The notes below the pieces were generated by a model. That model was not told where the DNA came from. It did no database searches and saw nothing but the letters and a program-made list of their open reading frames with translations. The position numbers and the translations under genes were made by a program. Below are positions 21,298 through 35,184 of a DNA stretch of 64,000 bases, one piece after another; within the stretch, counting starts at the first letter, position 1, and every line of letters starts with the position of its first letter. The DNA is from Xestospongia bergquistia (Eukaryota > Porifera > Demospongiae > Haplosclerida > Petrosiidae). The stretch is taken from the NCBI GenBank assembly GCA_963965975.1, contig OZ014411.1:17698446-17762445 (forward strand). The letters run 5' to 3'.

Positions 21298-23028
21298 CTA
21301 AGATGATCCCATAGGTTCTAAAGTTATATTAAGTTTCTATAAAAGCTTTAAAGTATTAGTTACCATTAGTACTGTTGTGATGCAATTAACATGATATTGA
21401 GTGTTTTCAAGTTTAGTAATGAATGAGATAAATGTTCAATTTTTTCATGAAATTGCTAAAAGAATTATCTTATATAATTATAATGACCAATAATAGGCGG
21501 ACATTAGAATATCTGACAAATGTTTGTATATTGATTACAGTATTAGTTGGCACAGTATATCTTGATAGGTTCTGATTGCTGTCAAAAGATGTTATCAGTC
21601 CCTTCAGTGTCATCTCATTTTGACTATACCTTACTTTACCTGTTATGTCACATTGTATGTGTCACTAGTGATATTGATTACATATGCTTTAGCATCGTAT
21701 TGAACAGATATGCAAATATCATTGTGAGTCTGAATATAATATTCACTTAAAATTTATGACTAACTTCTTTCATAGCATTCCACAGAAAATATTATGATTC
21801 ATGAGTCAAACACTCAAATTTGACTTTGTTAACAATGTTTCTATGAATGATATTTTCATTGATGAGGGCATCAATTACTTTACATATATACTTTTTTATA
21901 CTTGTATTGTAGCGTATGTTATATGCGTACTGAACTCGTGTTATACTCGTGCTAATTATATCATCATATGTCATTTCCAATCTCTTGTTTATATGAGTGT
22001 TACTTTGGGGCCAGATAGTACACGCCGAAGAACGGTCATGTTTGACTCGGTACTGAAGAATATTTATCTGTATCAAAATGATGTCAATGTCGTATCATTT
22101 CTGTGGTGTATAAAATGTGATACACATCGAATTTACACTTTGATTCAGTTGTTCGTATCCCAGTGTGATACAGACTTTCACTGATTCAGACCGTACTGGG
22201 CTCGCATATGCATCAGGTATGAGATCAGATCTGTCACTGATTCAAGATGTTTGGGGATATTAGAAAAAATATAAGTGTATACTTATCGCCTATTGCCTTT
22301 ATATATGATATGATTCATGGTGTTAGAAAGTAGAGTATATGAACTTGAAGAATCAGAAACTTTTTTTGATAGTTAAATAGAAAGGTCAAGAGCAACAGTA
22401 ACTTGAATAGTATAAGTCTTGTAATTGCCTCTTTTTCAACAGGTATATATGCATTGTCAACTCTCTGAAGAAACACTTTTGTGAAAGAGGCAGAGAAAAC
22501 ACAATTCTGAGACTAAATCTGAAAATCTTGAAATAGAAAGCTAAAAAGTCAGATGTAGCATCTATTAATATGTAGTGCTAATATTTCAGAAGATTAATGA
22601 AACTGGAAGCAGTGAGTGCTGGTTCTAGCACAAGTAGTTTAAGGTTCAAACATGAATTTCTATTTTACTTGCATCATGTGTATTTGTACATAGAGTGAGG
22701 ACAATAAAAAAAATGATGTCAGCAAAGTGTATGTATAGATTATGTACTATACTCTGTAGCTGCTCCAGTAGCTATACTAGCTGGTGAACAAAGGGTTCAT
22801 AACTCATTGGATTAGTTCCTGTTACTGTATAGCTAGCATATATTTTCTTAGCAATTGGCTCTTTAATAGACACTTGAATACTACTTATATCATTGAATTT
22901 GTTGTCACAAGTACAATGTCAAATTACAAAGAGTACTTCAGCGTTCAAGAGTCAGTTTCCCTTGGTTCGAGTCCATTCTATGAAGTTATATTGTCATCCT
23001 TATTGGGGAGATACCGGGACAAGCTTAG

Positions 23029-23427
23029 ATGTTCAAGTTTATTCTGGTGTTGAAAGCATCAAGATGTTTACTTCATTCTACAGTGGAAACAGCATCTCTT
23101 ATGGTGAGATTATTACTCAAAGTTCAAGCCCTGAGAATATCTATTGCAATGACTAAATTTAAATGGGATGCCAAAGATCAGCAATATCCCCATGATACTA
23201 ATCAAAATGGTCAACTTTTCTTTCGTGGTAACATCTTTTGTGATTTTGTTTGTAGTTTCTATGGGAATAGGAGTACTTTGACTGTGGATCAGTGTTATTT
23301 TGGTGATAATACCAATCCAATTGAACGGGAAGGGGCATATATTGAAATAAGGAAAGATTATGTCGTGCCAACAAAATCTATTAGTTGCTGTAGAATTCCA
23401 GAGTCTGAGTTTAAAGTAAACATTTGA
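23029..23427 (+). pseudogene. Copy B of the unrecognised frame, C-terminally truncated
   Basis: Equivalent of 3752-4183. A small indel changes the end to FKVNI-stop instead of continuing to EAKTYL. Several replacements, with loss of a W and gain of a C, indicate relaxed constraint. No function recognised. Confidence 0.25.
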
Positions 23428-23666
23428 AGATTTGTCCATAGAAGCTGAAATATATTTATAAGCAGTTGAATCAAGAATTAAAGTGGGGTTGAGAGAAAAG
23501 GCTATCTCACACCTGCCATCAGACTGAGATACCTGGAAAGAGTGTAGCATATGTTATATGCATGCTGAACACATGTTATACTCGTGCTAATTACATCATC
23601 ATATATCATTTCCTGTGTCTTGTTTTAAGAGTGTTACTTTGGGGGCAGATAGTAGTTTAGTATTTT

Positions 23667-25449
23667 AAATGATACAACACTAATACCATACACTGATATA
23701 CAAAATAATACAAACAATTCAGTTTGAGACGAGATGATCACAACACGAGGTACCAGTCTAGACTATATCTTAGTAACTTACTCTGTGCACTACATCACTC
23801 CTCCACCAGAGAGTAAAATGAACAATACAAATTATAAATCTAACCGATCAGGCCAGTGTACATGACAACCAGAGCAAGTGATCCACACAGGCGCTAATGA
23901 TATTGAAGTAGGGGATGAAGGTTGAGGGGTTAGTGCAAGGGGAAGTGGTTTGGTATGGGGTAGAGTCACACGAGTCTAAATGTACTGGCTTTAAATGGTC
24001 GAGAGAAATAACTTTTTGTTGTCTGTTGACCTCTAGGGTGAAATGTTTGTCAGAATGTTTTAACACTTTATAAGGTCCATCATATGGAATCTGAAGTGGT
24101 TTTCATATGGCATCATGTGTCACAAATACATGAGTACAAGTACTGAGGTGATGACTAACATGAACTTTATCATAGGAGGAGTCCCCACGTGTTGGGACCG
24201 CTTTAAGATTGGATATGGCAGCTTTTAGTTGAGAGACAAACTCTGCCAGGTTAGTCTTTGCTGTCTGCTCTGAAATGAAAAATTCACATATCACAAATGA
24301 TTTTACCATCAGACATAGGGATAGGACAAGCCTTGAGAAATAGTGTTGATGAAGACGTCTGCAGTTTGAAAAAATCAGGGTCTTGTTTTCGAGCTGCAGC
24401 CATCTCCTTAAGGCAAAAATATCTGAAAATTTTTTTCAGCTTTTTTTGATGCAATCATGTAAAGATACTTGTTCTAATAATTGATCATGCTTTAAAAAAT
24501 TTTTTAAACCCTAGTACTTTGCAGAAATGTAGTTTGATTCCTTAATATCTGCAATGCTTTGGAGACGTCAAATAATAATATTAAAGAACCTAGAGAGCTG
24601 AAACTTTTGAAAATTAAAGATGAAGTCATTTACTACAATTATACAGATGGATTTATTTCTACAATAATATTTGACATTTTTACAAAACTATAAACCTTGC
24701 TTACTTTAATCACTATTATTATTACATGGCACATAAAACTACGAACAATAATAATAATAATAATAATAGTAATAATAATTAATACATTTTATTTAACCAT
24801 TCTAACCCCGCGAAAGTCACTTATCAATAACCTGACACTAAGTGTATTCATTGCCTTTAATTAATGAAAATCGATTATTCATTATCAAGATGGCGACTTT
24901 TGCACTGTTAGATACTGTTGTTATGATTTTTGATTCTATGGATAATGTAACAGCCTGCTGACAAGTTCAAGAACGAAAGTGATCAATTTTTAGTACTTTT
25001 ACGGATGTATTTCTTTGTACGATTTGTATAACATATAATAATAATAGTGATTAAAGTAGGGAAGGTTTATAACTTTGTAAAAATGTCAAATATTATTGTA
25101 GAAATAAATCCATCCGTATAATTGTAGTAATTGACTTCATCTTTAATTTTCAAAAGTTTCAGCCCTCTAGGTTCTTTAATATTATTATTTGACGTCTCCA
25201 AAGCATTGCAGATATTAAGGAATCAAACTACATTTCTGCAAAGTACTAGGGTTTAAAAAAAATTTTAAAACATGATCAATTATTAGAACAAGTATCTTTA
25301 CATGATTGCATCAAAAAAAGCTGAAAAAAATTTTCAGATATTTTTACCTTAAAATCCAAGACAGGTGGGTTTTTTTGCAGTACAGAGTCAACTCCCATTT
25401 GTGAAATTGTGTCAGGTGGTATGTTGTTGGATCCTTTAACATATCTTAT
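23667..25449 (-). mobile_element. Ty3/gypsy pol relic, copy B, interrupted by a foldback element
   Basis: The left part (23667-24411) carries the integrase C-terminus with the same in-frame stop as copy A. The right part (25353-25449) is the RNase H-integrase linker that continues across the insertion site. The insertion is the foldback element at 24412-25348. The right part and the duplicated DNA to 26169 recur at 31612-32428. Confidence 0.8.
24412..25348. mobile_element. Foldback element IR1, left arm internally deleted
   Basis: It starts GGCAAAAATATCTG and ends CAGATATTTTTACC, with TTAA on each side. The left arm stops after TTATTATTACATG and jumps to the loop sequence GCACATAAAACTACG, so about 300 bp of the left arm is lost (937 bp against 1244 bp). 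The right arm is complete. Confidence 0.85.
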
Positions 25450-26169
25450 GTGACTTTCGCGGGGTTAAAATAGTTTAATATATTATTACTATTTTATTAT
25501 TGTTGTTATCATTGTTATTATAGCGTGGTCTGCTTTGAGATGAAGGCACATAAGACTCCGAACAATAATAATAATAATAATAATAATAATAGCAATAATA
25601 ATTAATACATTTTATTTAACTATTCTAATCCCGCGAAAGTCACTTATCAATAACCTGACACTAAGTGTATTCATTGCCTTTAATTAATGAAAATCGATTA
25701 TTCATTATCAAGATGGCGACTTTTGCACTGTTAGATACTGTTGTGGTGATTTTTGATTCTATGGATTATGTAACAACCTGCTGACAAGTTCAAGAACGAA
25801 AATGATGAATTTTTAGTACTTTTACGGATGCATTTCTTTGTACGATTTATATAACATATAATAATAATAGTAATTAAAGTAGGGAAGGTTTATAGCTTCG
25901 TAAAAATGTCAAATATTATTGTAGAAATAAATCCATCCGTATAATTGTAGTAATTGACTTCATCTTTAATTTTCAAAAGTTTCACCCCTCTAGCTTTTTT
26001 AATATTATTATTTGACGTCTCCAAATATTGCAGATATTAAGGAATCAAACTACATTTCTGCAAAGTACTAGGGTTTAAAAAAAATTTTAAAGCATGATCA
26101 ATTATTAGAACAAGTATCTTTACATGATTGTATCAAAAAAAGCTGAAAAAAATTTCAGATATTTTTACC
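25450..26169. mobile_element. Foldback element IR2, left arm mostly missing
   Basis: It begins within the arm at GTGACTTTCGCGGGG beside the loop, then has the full right arm ending TTTTTACC and TTAA. The outer left arm is replaced by gypsy linker sequence. Duplicated at 31709-32428, and found with the same left breakpoint at 55755-56468, so this truncated form predates the segment duplications. Confidence 0.8.
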
Positions 26170-26332
26170 TTAAAACTCCGTATAACCCCGTTATATTGAA
26201 ATTGGAATGTCCGTCTGAGGCTTCCGTATATTTTAATAAATAATACAAGAGTTAGGGAGATTACTAGAAATGGTTATCCTACAGTAACAAGTAAATACTT
26301 TTACTAGTATAGTGATATGATGTCATATGTAG

Positions 26333-26481
26333 TCCTATCAGCTCCAGTATTCACTTTCTCTCTTCCTACTATGGTCAATAAGACAGCTACCACTATCACT
26401 ATCAGTTGGACACCTGTTCCATGTGATGCTGATGGATGTGTAATCAATGTTGCTAGTGACAGACACACTGTGACACAACAG
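26333..26481 (+). CDS. Isolated FN3-domain exon, copy 2
   Basis: Same as 6571-6719, with S in place of N before WTPVP and L for P at the start. Open, same splice sites. No partner exon found. Confidence 0.45.
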
Positions 26482-27298
26482 GTAAAGGAAGGTAGTCATA
26501 ATATTAATACAGTTTGTGTGTCACTTATGGATTATCTATGGGGCGCCATTTGTATCAAAAATTTGAAAATTTTCATAATATAATAATGAAAATGAGCGCA
26601 TTTCCTTGTTTAATTAATGGTAGAATCTGTTTATAGAGTTGACATATCTAAGTGTGAGTGAGTAGAAAATTGTTTAAATGATTGTATTTATTCATGTGTA
26701 CTTCTTCAGAGTCTCACTTTGTCTGCTCCATTAGAACCAGTAAAAGTCAGTAAACAATAAGTTTACCAAATGATCAAATTGACTTCAAATCATTGTGACT
26801 GCAAATTCATATTAATGTCTTTCATAAATTGTAATTGCATTTGTTTACTAATTATTTAGTATATCCTGACTGTTAAACCACCTCACTGTTTGTCAATAAG
26901 AGCTAATAATGTTTTTCATCAAATATATGCAGGATCTGTTAGTCGTAGTGATGTGACTAATGGTGAGCATGTTCATTTTAATGATTTATATTTTATACTC
27001 AATTTCATTTATTGACACTATTTTAACATTTCCTTTGAGTGCCAGTAAAACCAGTAAGTAGACAGCAAATATAATGTGTTTCATCTTATATATAATATGG
27101 GATCTGTCATTTGTAAAGACCTGTCTAATAGTGAGTGTGTGTGTGAATAGGTTCAAGTCAAACAATACACTATACAGATTTTCCCATTATTTAGATGGTC
27201 TTCCAATCCAATACAAGTAGTATGACCCAATTAAACTTGAGAAAGCTGTTGAACCTGTTACAAATTTGGTAATGTCCTGTCATCAAACTAATTAGAGT

Positions 27299-28925
27299 AT
27301 GGTATCCCTTGTTCTGCTCATACTATGTAGGATGTTTTCATCTCTTGGGAGCTTGAGTGGACCTAGAAGATATCTAGCTGTTGATGAACAACTTGTTCAT
27401 TTCATAATATACCCTAATGAAATTGGTTATGGCTATACTGTCTGTGAAATCATGAGTTTTGTTAAGGAATATATGAATCACAAAGACATAAAAATTAGAG
27501 ACCAGTGAGATATACATATGTCATCTATATTGAAGTTTTGTTCTGGGTGATTTTCTAGATCATTGTTTAAAGTGCATCCTAATACATAGAAAGAATGCTG
27601 AAGAACTTTAGGTTGTGAAGAATTAGAGTACAAATAAGATTAAGATTCTTAATACAATATTTGGTTCCATCAAATTAAACTTCTCTGATCATCCATGAAA
27701 CATAACAAGGCTTCTTTACAAATTTGTGCTAGGGATCAGGAATACTCAAGTTATACTTCTAGTCGTGCAAAAGTTGAAATCACAGTTTTATCATGTTGTG
27801 GTGCTTCAGGTTATACAATCCTACATTTTGTAATTTTTGATCACAAATCTCATAAACCAGACCTTACTTTGGTGAACCATCGGGAACCACGTTTGGCTTG
27901 TCTGACTCTGGTTGGATGGACACCAAACTCTTTCATTTATAATCTCAAACCAACTTTCTAGCTTCTTCATCTGTTAGACCACTTCTTATAATGGATGGAC
28001 ATATTGTTCCCATTTCAGTTCTGATACAATTCAAATAGCAACTGAGGAAGGTGTGATCATGTTTTTCTGCCCCCTAATACAACAGATCACACAACCACTT
28101 GACAAAGGTTGTTTGGGACCTTTAAAAGTCGTTTTGGAAGTGTCAGCTTTATATTAAAGTTAATCTGGTAAAGTGGCTACTTGCTACCAATTTTCTGAAT
28201 TATTTGGGAAAGCCTGCATTAAAGTTATGACAACGACAAACCTGATGTCATACTTATGTTGGGTTCAGAAGCATTGGGATTTATCATTTCAATCCCAAAC
28301 CATGTCACTACTTCCATCTTCAAAGTCCCCAGTACCATCTTGGTTCAAAAATCTATCAAAATATACAGGACTAAATTTTTTCTACTTTTTAGTCTCTTAC
28401 CTAGTTGTTACATACAATGTCAAGAAAGTCCATTACCAAGATGTTGGGGCAATCTCTTAATAAGTATCTTTGTCATGTCAGATTTTAAGTTCTTGCAACA
28501 GTCCTGTGCCAAGGTATCATGTTAGTTGTTGAAATAGCCCCATGCCAGGTATTTTTAGTAGCCCTGGAAAAAATCATTGTGAATAATGACTATTGCCTTT
28601 GGATGACTAACACAAAACTACCACACTTGAAGAAATGTGTCAGTTCAGTTAATGGTATGAAGAAGATTGTGATCTGAAAGGATGAGTGCTATGACGAACG
28701 GAAAAATGATGGTGATTATGATGAATAGCTTCCTAAACATGTAACTGATGCTAAGATTTGAAAGCAACGACTTAAAAACCTTGGCAAAAGTATCGATTAG
28801 CAAGGAAAATATTGAGTTTATTTTATGATAAATTTACAGAAGAAAAAAGAACTAGATGAAAGGGATGAAACGAGAAAGAGGTATAAGGCAAAAGACAAAC
28901 AAACCTTCAAAACAAGATATAATTA
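27299..28925 (+). pseudogene. Degraded pogo/Tigger-like transposase, copy 2
   Basis: Same fragment order and disabling changes as 7521-9140. The KPDLTL to GWTPNSF segment is open slightly further than in copy 1, where a stop follows RLAC. Confidence 0.78.
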
Positions 28926-29813
28926 TTTCCTATTCATAAACAAAAGGTCACATTGAAGTGTTGATGTATGTTTTGTTATTGTGTCTTAGGATCTGTTAAA
29001 AAAAAGATGTTTCCAAGAGTGAGTGAGTAGCTTAAACAATTTTGTTATTGTATTTTTTTATAGAGACTACTATAGTTTCTCACTTAGTTGATACAAAAAC
29101 CAGTCATCACTTATATAATAAGGATATTTGAGCAGAAATGATGTGTCTAATGGTGAGTATATTTCATTTGATGAGTTAAATTTTTATACTTATAGACCTT
29201 TCATTTGAGTGCGAATATGTAGATTAAATGAAAATAAGTGAGTTTTTTTAGATAAGTATCTACTTTACTTTCTATTATACCAAAGGTATTAATGGAGGAA
29301 CTAGTTAGAGATTCACCTCTTTCCTCATATTCACTTGACTATAAGAAAAGCAAATTCAATGACATTGAATAAATCAGGGGTCTTACCTGCAAAGGTTAAA
29401 GAATCTCACATCAAGATGTTAATTAAAACATATCAGAGAGAGAGAGAGAATACAGTTGTGTTTGATACTAGTCTCATATAAAATAAATGTCATTACACTA
29501 TATAGATGGAGAGACTGGGAAATAGAAATGAGTAAGCTTTGTTAGGATGAACAATTAACTTTCACATACCTCACAATTTCACTGTAGTTCACTCCTTTAT
29601 ACATTGCTATACAGGTAACATTAACTGACACTCCTAAAATTGCTAAAAAATTAGCTTATATTGACCAATGCTTAATGGATATTAGAATACCTGACAATGT
29701 TTGTACACTGATTACAGTACTAGTACATCTTAATAGGCTCTGACTGTGATGTCAAAAGATGTTGCTGGTATCAGTCTCTTCAGTGTCATCTCATTTTGAC
29801 TATCTCTCTTTAC

Positions 29814-31048
29814 CTGTCATGTCAAAGTATGTGTCACTAGTGACATTGCCTATGTATGTTTCAGCATCATATGGAACAGGTATCCAAATGTCAATATGAG
29901 TCTGAATAAATCTCTTCAAATTTCTTACTTTACCTTTAATTAATAGTACATCATATAATACCTGAAATAAAAAGACAAATAACACAACTACAATATAACT
30001 CTTCATTTACCAATATGAGTACTCAAATGATCAAATTCTTCCATAGCATTCCACAGAAAATAACATGATTCATGACAAAAACACTCAAACTTGAGTTTGT
30101 TAATTAAATAATAAAAAAGTTTCTACTCATAATATTAATAGTATTTTTATTGATGAGGTCATAAATTACTTTACATTATATAATTTCTTATGCATGTATC
30201 ATTAGAATGTTTTATTAGAAGAATTGACATAATAGTGTATATCAACTGGTAAGTTTTTACATGTGAACACTGTCTATAATAGCATAATTTTATCACACAT
30301 CACCCCATGGATATTATGTTGAGGTCTGATAATCTAGTGGTTGCACCAGTTACTTAAAGACACTTAATAATTGATTTATCATGAACTAATACAGTAATAC
30401 CAGGTAAAGAAAATGAATTATATAAAAAGAAAGGAACAAAGCTGGATTACATGATGGACATTGTTCTTTATAGCACATCTCTTATTTTGTAGTATCAAGT
30501 ATCTAAATAAAATAGTTAAATTATAGTGAGTTATTTAGTTATTTCATTGGAGTATTAAGTATTAAGAAGCCAGCAGTAGTCTTTACTTTAGTGGTAAGAG
30601 CTATGTAAATGTCTCTACAATAATATCATTATAAATCTTACACTTTATTTAGGGTATTCACTATAATGTGACTGTGTTCTTTTATAACTTCATAACTTAC
30701 TTGTCCAGTACAATATTCACATCCTGGTTTACAATATTATGGTATATAAACATGTAAAAGAACATCATTCATGTATATGATATACAACATGACTTAAAGA
30801 TTTGTACTGTACCTCATATATGATTATGAGATAGTCTACAGAAATGTAACGACTCTTACTATAAAGGTGTGTATTCTGGCAACTATTAACTTGTAAATTG
30901 TACAAAGAAATCATTTTAGGATTTATAGGTTACTGATTTGAACTGATACTGTGCACCATTGACACATCCTGGAGAACACACTGCTACTGTACAATTGTAA
31001 CCAACCAACCACTCCTACATGTACAAGTGTCAGCTACTGTACAGAAAC
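29814..31048 (-). pseudogene. FN3/EGF receptor relics, copy 2
   Basis: The FN3-like exon at 29961-29814 and EGF-like pieces at 31048-30701 are as in copy 1, including the one-base frameshift between RSGW and GYNC. The CDPF1-like gene that should follow is cut off by the tandem-duplication junction at 31190. Confidence 0.5.
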
Positions 31049-31611
31049 CATAAGTTAGACTGCAATAAGTTTGACATTTAACTGAGTAAACAAAAGAACA
31101 ATAGTGTAATGTTGGCTCAAATTTTGAGCTACAGAGTATAGATTACTGAGCACATGTGTACTTACTATAAAATCTATAAGAATCAGACCTGATTCTATGG
31201 ATAATGTAACAGCCTGCTGACAAGTTCAAGAACGAAAGTGATCAATTTTTAGTACTTTTACGGATGTATTTCTTTGTACGATTTGTATAACATATAATAA
31301 TAATAGTGATTAAAGTAGGGAAGGTTTATAACTTTGTAAAAATGTCAAATATTATTGTAGAAATAAATCCATCCGTATAATTGTAGTAATTGACTTCATC
31401 TTTAATTTTCAAAAGTTTCAGCCCTCTAGGTTCTTTAATATTATTATTTGACGTCTCCAAAGCATTGCAGATATTAAGGAATCAAACTACATTTCTGCAA
31501 AGTACTAGGGTTTAAAAAAAATTTTAAAACATGATCAATTATTAGAACAAGTATCTTTACATGATTGCATCAAAAAAAGCTGAAAAAAATTTTCAGATAT
31601 TTTTACCTTAA

Positions 31612-32428
31612 AATCCAAGACAGGTGGGTTTTTTTGCAGTACAGAGTCAACTCCCATTTGTGAAATTGTGTCAGGTGGTATGTTGTTGGATCCTTTAACA
31701 TATCTTATGTGACTTTCGCGGGGTTAAAATAGTTTAATATATTATTACTATTTTATTATTGTTGTTATCATTGTTATTATAGCGTGGTCTGCTTTGAGAT
31801 GAAGGCACATAAGACTCCGAACAATAATAATAATAATAATAATAATAATAGCAATAATAATTAATACATTTTATTTAACTATTCTAATCCCGCGAAAGTC
31901 ACTTATCAATAACCTGACACTAAGTGTATTCATTGCCTTTAATTAATGAAAATCGATTATTCATTATCAAGATGGCGACTTTTGCACTGTTAGATACTGT
32001 TGTGGTGATTTTTGATTCTATGGATTATGTAACAACCTGCTGACAAGTTCAAGAACGAAAATGATGAATTTTTAGTACTTTTACGGATGCATTTCTTTGT
32101 ACGATTTATATAACATATAATAATAATAGTAATTAAAGTAGGGAAGGTTTATAGCTTCGTAAAAATGTCAAATATTATTGTAGAAATAAATCCATCCGTA
32201 TAATTGTAGTAATTGACTTCATCTTTAATTTTCAAAAGTTTCACCCCTCTAGCTTTTTTAATATTATTATTTGACGTCTCCAAATATTGCAGATATTAAG
32301 GAATCAAACTACATTTCTGCAAAGTACTAGGGTTTAAAAAAAATTTTAAAGCATGATCAATTATTAGAACAAGTATCTTTACATGATTGTATCAAAAAAA
32401 GCTGAAAAAAATTTCAGATATTTTTACC
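31612..32428. mobile_element. Gypsy linker relic plus truncated foldback IR2, unit 2
   Basis: Unit-2 copy of 25353-26169. It contains the short gypsy linker piece followed by the foldback with missing outer left arm, ending TTTTTACC at 32428. Confidence 0.8.
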
Positions 32429-32591
32429 TTAAAACTCCGTATAACCCCGTTATATTGAAATTGGAATGTCCGTCTGAGGCTTCCGTATATTTTAATAAAT
32501 AATACAAGAGTTAGGGAGATTACTAGAAATGGTTATCCTACAGTAACAAGTAAATACTTTTACTAGTATAGTGATATGATGTCATATGTAG

Positions 32592-32740
32592 TCCTATCAG
32601 CTCCAGTATTCACTTTCTCTCTTCCTACTATGGTCAATAAGACAGCTACCACTATCACTATCAGTTGGACACCTGTTCCATGTGATGCTGATGGATGTGT
32701 AATCAATGTTGCTAGTGACAGACACACTGTGACACAACAG
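32592..32740 (+). CDS. Isolated FN3-domain exon, unit 2
   Basis: Same as 26333-26481 with no differences seen. Confidence 0.45.
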
Positions 32741-33557
32741 GTAAAGGAAGGTAGTCATAATATTAATACAGTTTGTGTGTCACTTATGGATTATCTATGG
32801 GGCGCCATTTGTATCAAAAATTTGAAAATTTTCATAATATAATAATGAAAATGAGCGCATTTCCTTGTTTAATTAATGGTAGAATCTGTTTATAGAGTTG
32901 ACATATCTAAGTGTGAGTGAGTAGAAAATTGTTTAAATGATTGTATTTATTCATGTGTACTTCTTCAGAGTCTCACTTTGTCTGCTCCATTAGAACCAGT
33001 AAAAGTCAGTAAACAATAAGTTTACCAAATGATCAAATTGACTTCAAATCATTGTGACTGCAAATTCATATTAATGTCTTTCATAAATTGTAATTGCATT
33101 TGTTTACTAATTATTTAGTATATCCTGACTGTTAAACCACCTCACTGTTTGTCAATAAGAGCTAATAATGTTTTTCATCAAATATATGCAGGATCTGTTA
33201 GTCGTAGTGATGTGACTAATGGTGAGCATGTTCATTTTAATGATTTATATTTTATACTCAATTTCATTTATTGACACTATTTTAACATTTCCTTTGAGTG
33301 CCAGTAAAACCAGTAAGTAGACAGCAAATATAATGTGTTTCATCTTATATATAATATGGGATCTGTCATTTGTAAAGACCTGTCTAATAGTGAGTGTGTG
33401 TGTGAATAGGTTCAAGTCAAACAATACACTATACAGATTTTCCCATTATTTAGATGGTCTTCCAATCCAATACAAGTAGTATGACCCAATTAAACTTGAG
33501 AAAGCTGTTGAACCTGTTACAAATTTGGTAATGTCCTGTCATCAAACTAATTAGAGT

Positions 33558-35184
33558 ATGGTATCCCTTGTTCTGCTCATACTATGTAGGATGTTTTCAT
33601 CTCTTGGGAGCTTGAGTGGACCTAGAAGATATCTAGCTGTTGATGAACAACTTGTTCATTTCATAATATACCCTAATGAAATTGGTTATGGCTATACTGT
33701 CTGTGAAATCATGAGTTTTGTTAAGGAATATATGAATCACAAAGACATAAAAATTAGAGACCAGTGAGATATACATATGTCATCTATATTGAAGTTTTGT
33801 TCTGGGTGATTTTCTAGATCATTGTTTAAAGTGCATCCTAATACATAGAAAGAATGCTGAAGAACTTTAGGTTGTGAAGAATTAGAGTACAAATAAGATT
33901 AAGATTCTTAATACAATATTTGGTTCCATCAAATTAAACTTCTCTGATCATCCATGAAACATAACAAGGCTTCTTTACAAATTTGTGCTAGGGATCAGGA
34001 ATACTCAAGTTATACTTCTAGTCGTGCAAAAGTTGAAATCACAGTTTTATCATGTTGTGGTGCTTCAGGTTATACAATCCTACATTTTGTAATTTTTGAT
34101 CACAAATCTCATAAACCAGACCTTACTTTGGTGAACCATCGGGAACCACGTTTGGCTTGTCTGACTCTGGTTGGATGGACACCAAACTCTTTCATTTATA
34201 ATCTCAAACCAACTTTCTAGCTTCTTCATCTGTTAGACCACTTCTTATAATGGATGGACATATTGTTCCCATTTCAGTTCTGATACAATTCAAATAGCAA
34301 CTGAGGAAGGTGTGATCATGTTTTTCTGCCCCCTAATACAACAGATCACACAACCACTTGACAAAGGTTGTTTGGGACCTTTAAAAGTCGTTTTGGAAGT
34401 GTCAGCTTTATATTAAAGTTAATCTGGTAAAGTGGCTACTTGCTACCAATTTTCTGAATTATTTGGGAAAGCCTGCATTAAAGTTATGACAACGACAAAC
34501 CTGATGTCATACTTATGTTGGGTTCAGAAGCATTGGGATTTATCATTTCAATCCCAAACCATGTCACTACTTCCATCTTCAAAGTCCCCAGTACCATCTT
34601 GGTTCAAAAATCTATCAAAATATACAGGACTAAATTTTTTCTACTTTTTAGTCTCTTACCTAGTTGTTACATACAATGTCAAGAAAGTCCATTACCAAGA
34701 TGTTGGGGCAATCTCTTAATAAGTATCTTTGTCATGTCAGATTTTAAGTTCTTGCAACAGTCCTGTGCCAAGGTATCATGTTAGTTGTTGAAATAGCCCC
34801 ATGCCAGGTATTTTTAGTAGCCCTGGAAAAAATCATTGTGAATAATGACTATTGCCTTTGGATGACTAACACAAAACTACCACACTTGAAGAAATGTGTC
34901 AGTTCAGTTAATGGTATGAAGAAGATTGTGATCTGAAAGGATGAGTGCTATGACGAACGGAAAAATGATGGTGATTATGATGAATAGCTTCCTAAACATG
35001 TAACTGATGCTAAGATTTGAAAGCAACGACTTAAAAACCTTGGCAAAAGTATCGATTAGCAAGGAAAATATTGAGTTTATTTTATGATAAATTTACAGAA
35101 GAAAAAAGAACTAGATGAAAGGGATGAAACGAGAAAGAGGTATAAGGCAAAAGACAAACAAACCTTCAAAACAAGATATAATTA
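33558..35184 (+). pseudogene. Degraded pogo/Tigger-like transposase, unit 2
   Basis: Same as 27299-28925 with no differences seen. Confidence 0.78.

Larger units (their letters stand above)
24932..31190. repeat. 6259-bp tandem duplication, unit 1
   Basis: Every landmark in 24932-31190 recurs exactly 6259 bp later. It starts within the right arm of IR1 and ends in the EGF-relic region. By eye the two units are almost identical; one substitution was noted (C at 31010, T at 37269). Confidence 0.93.
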
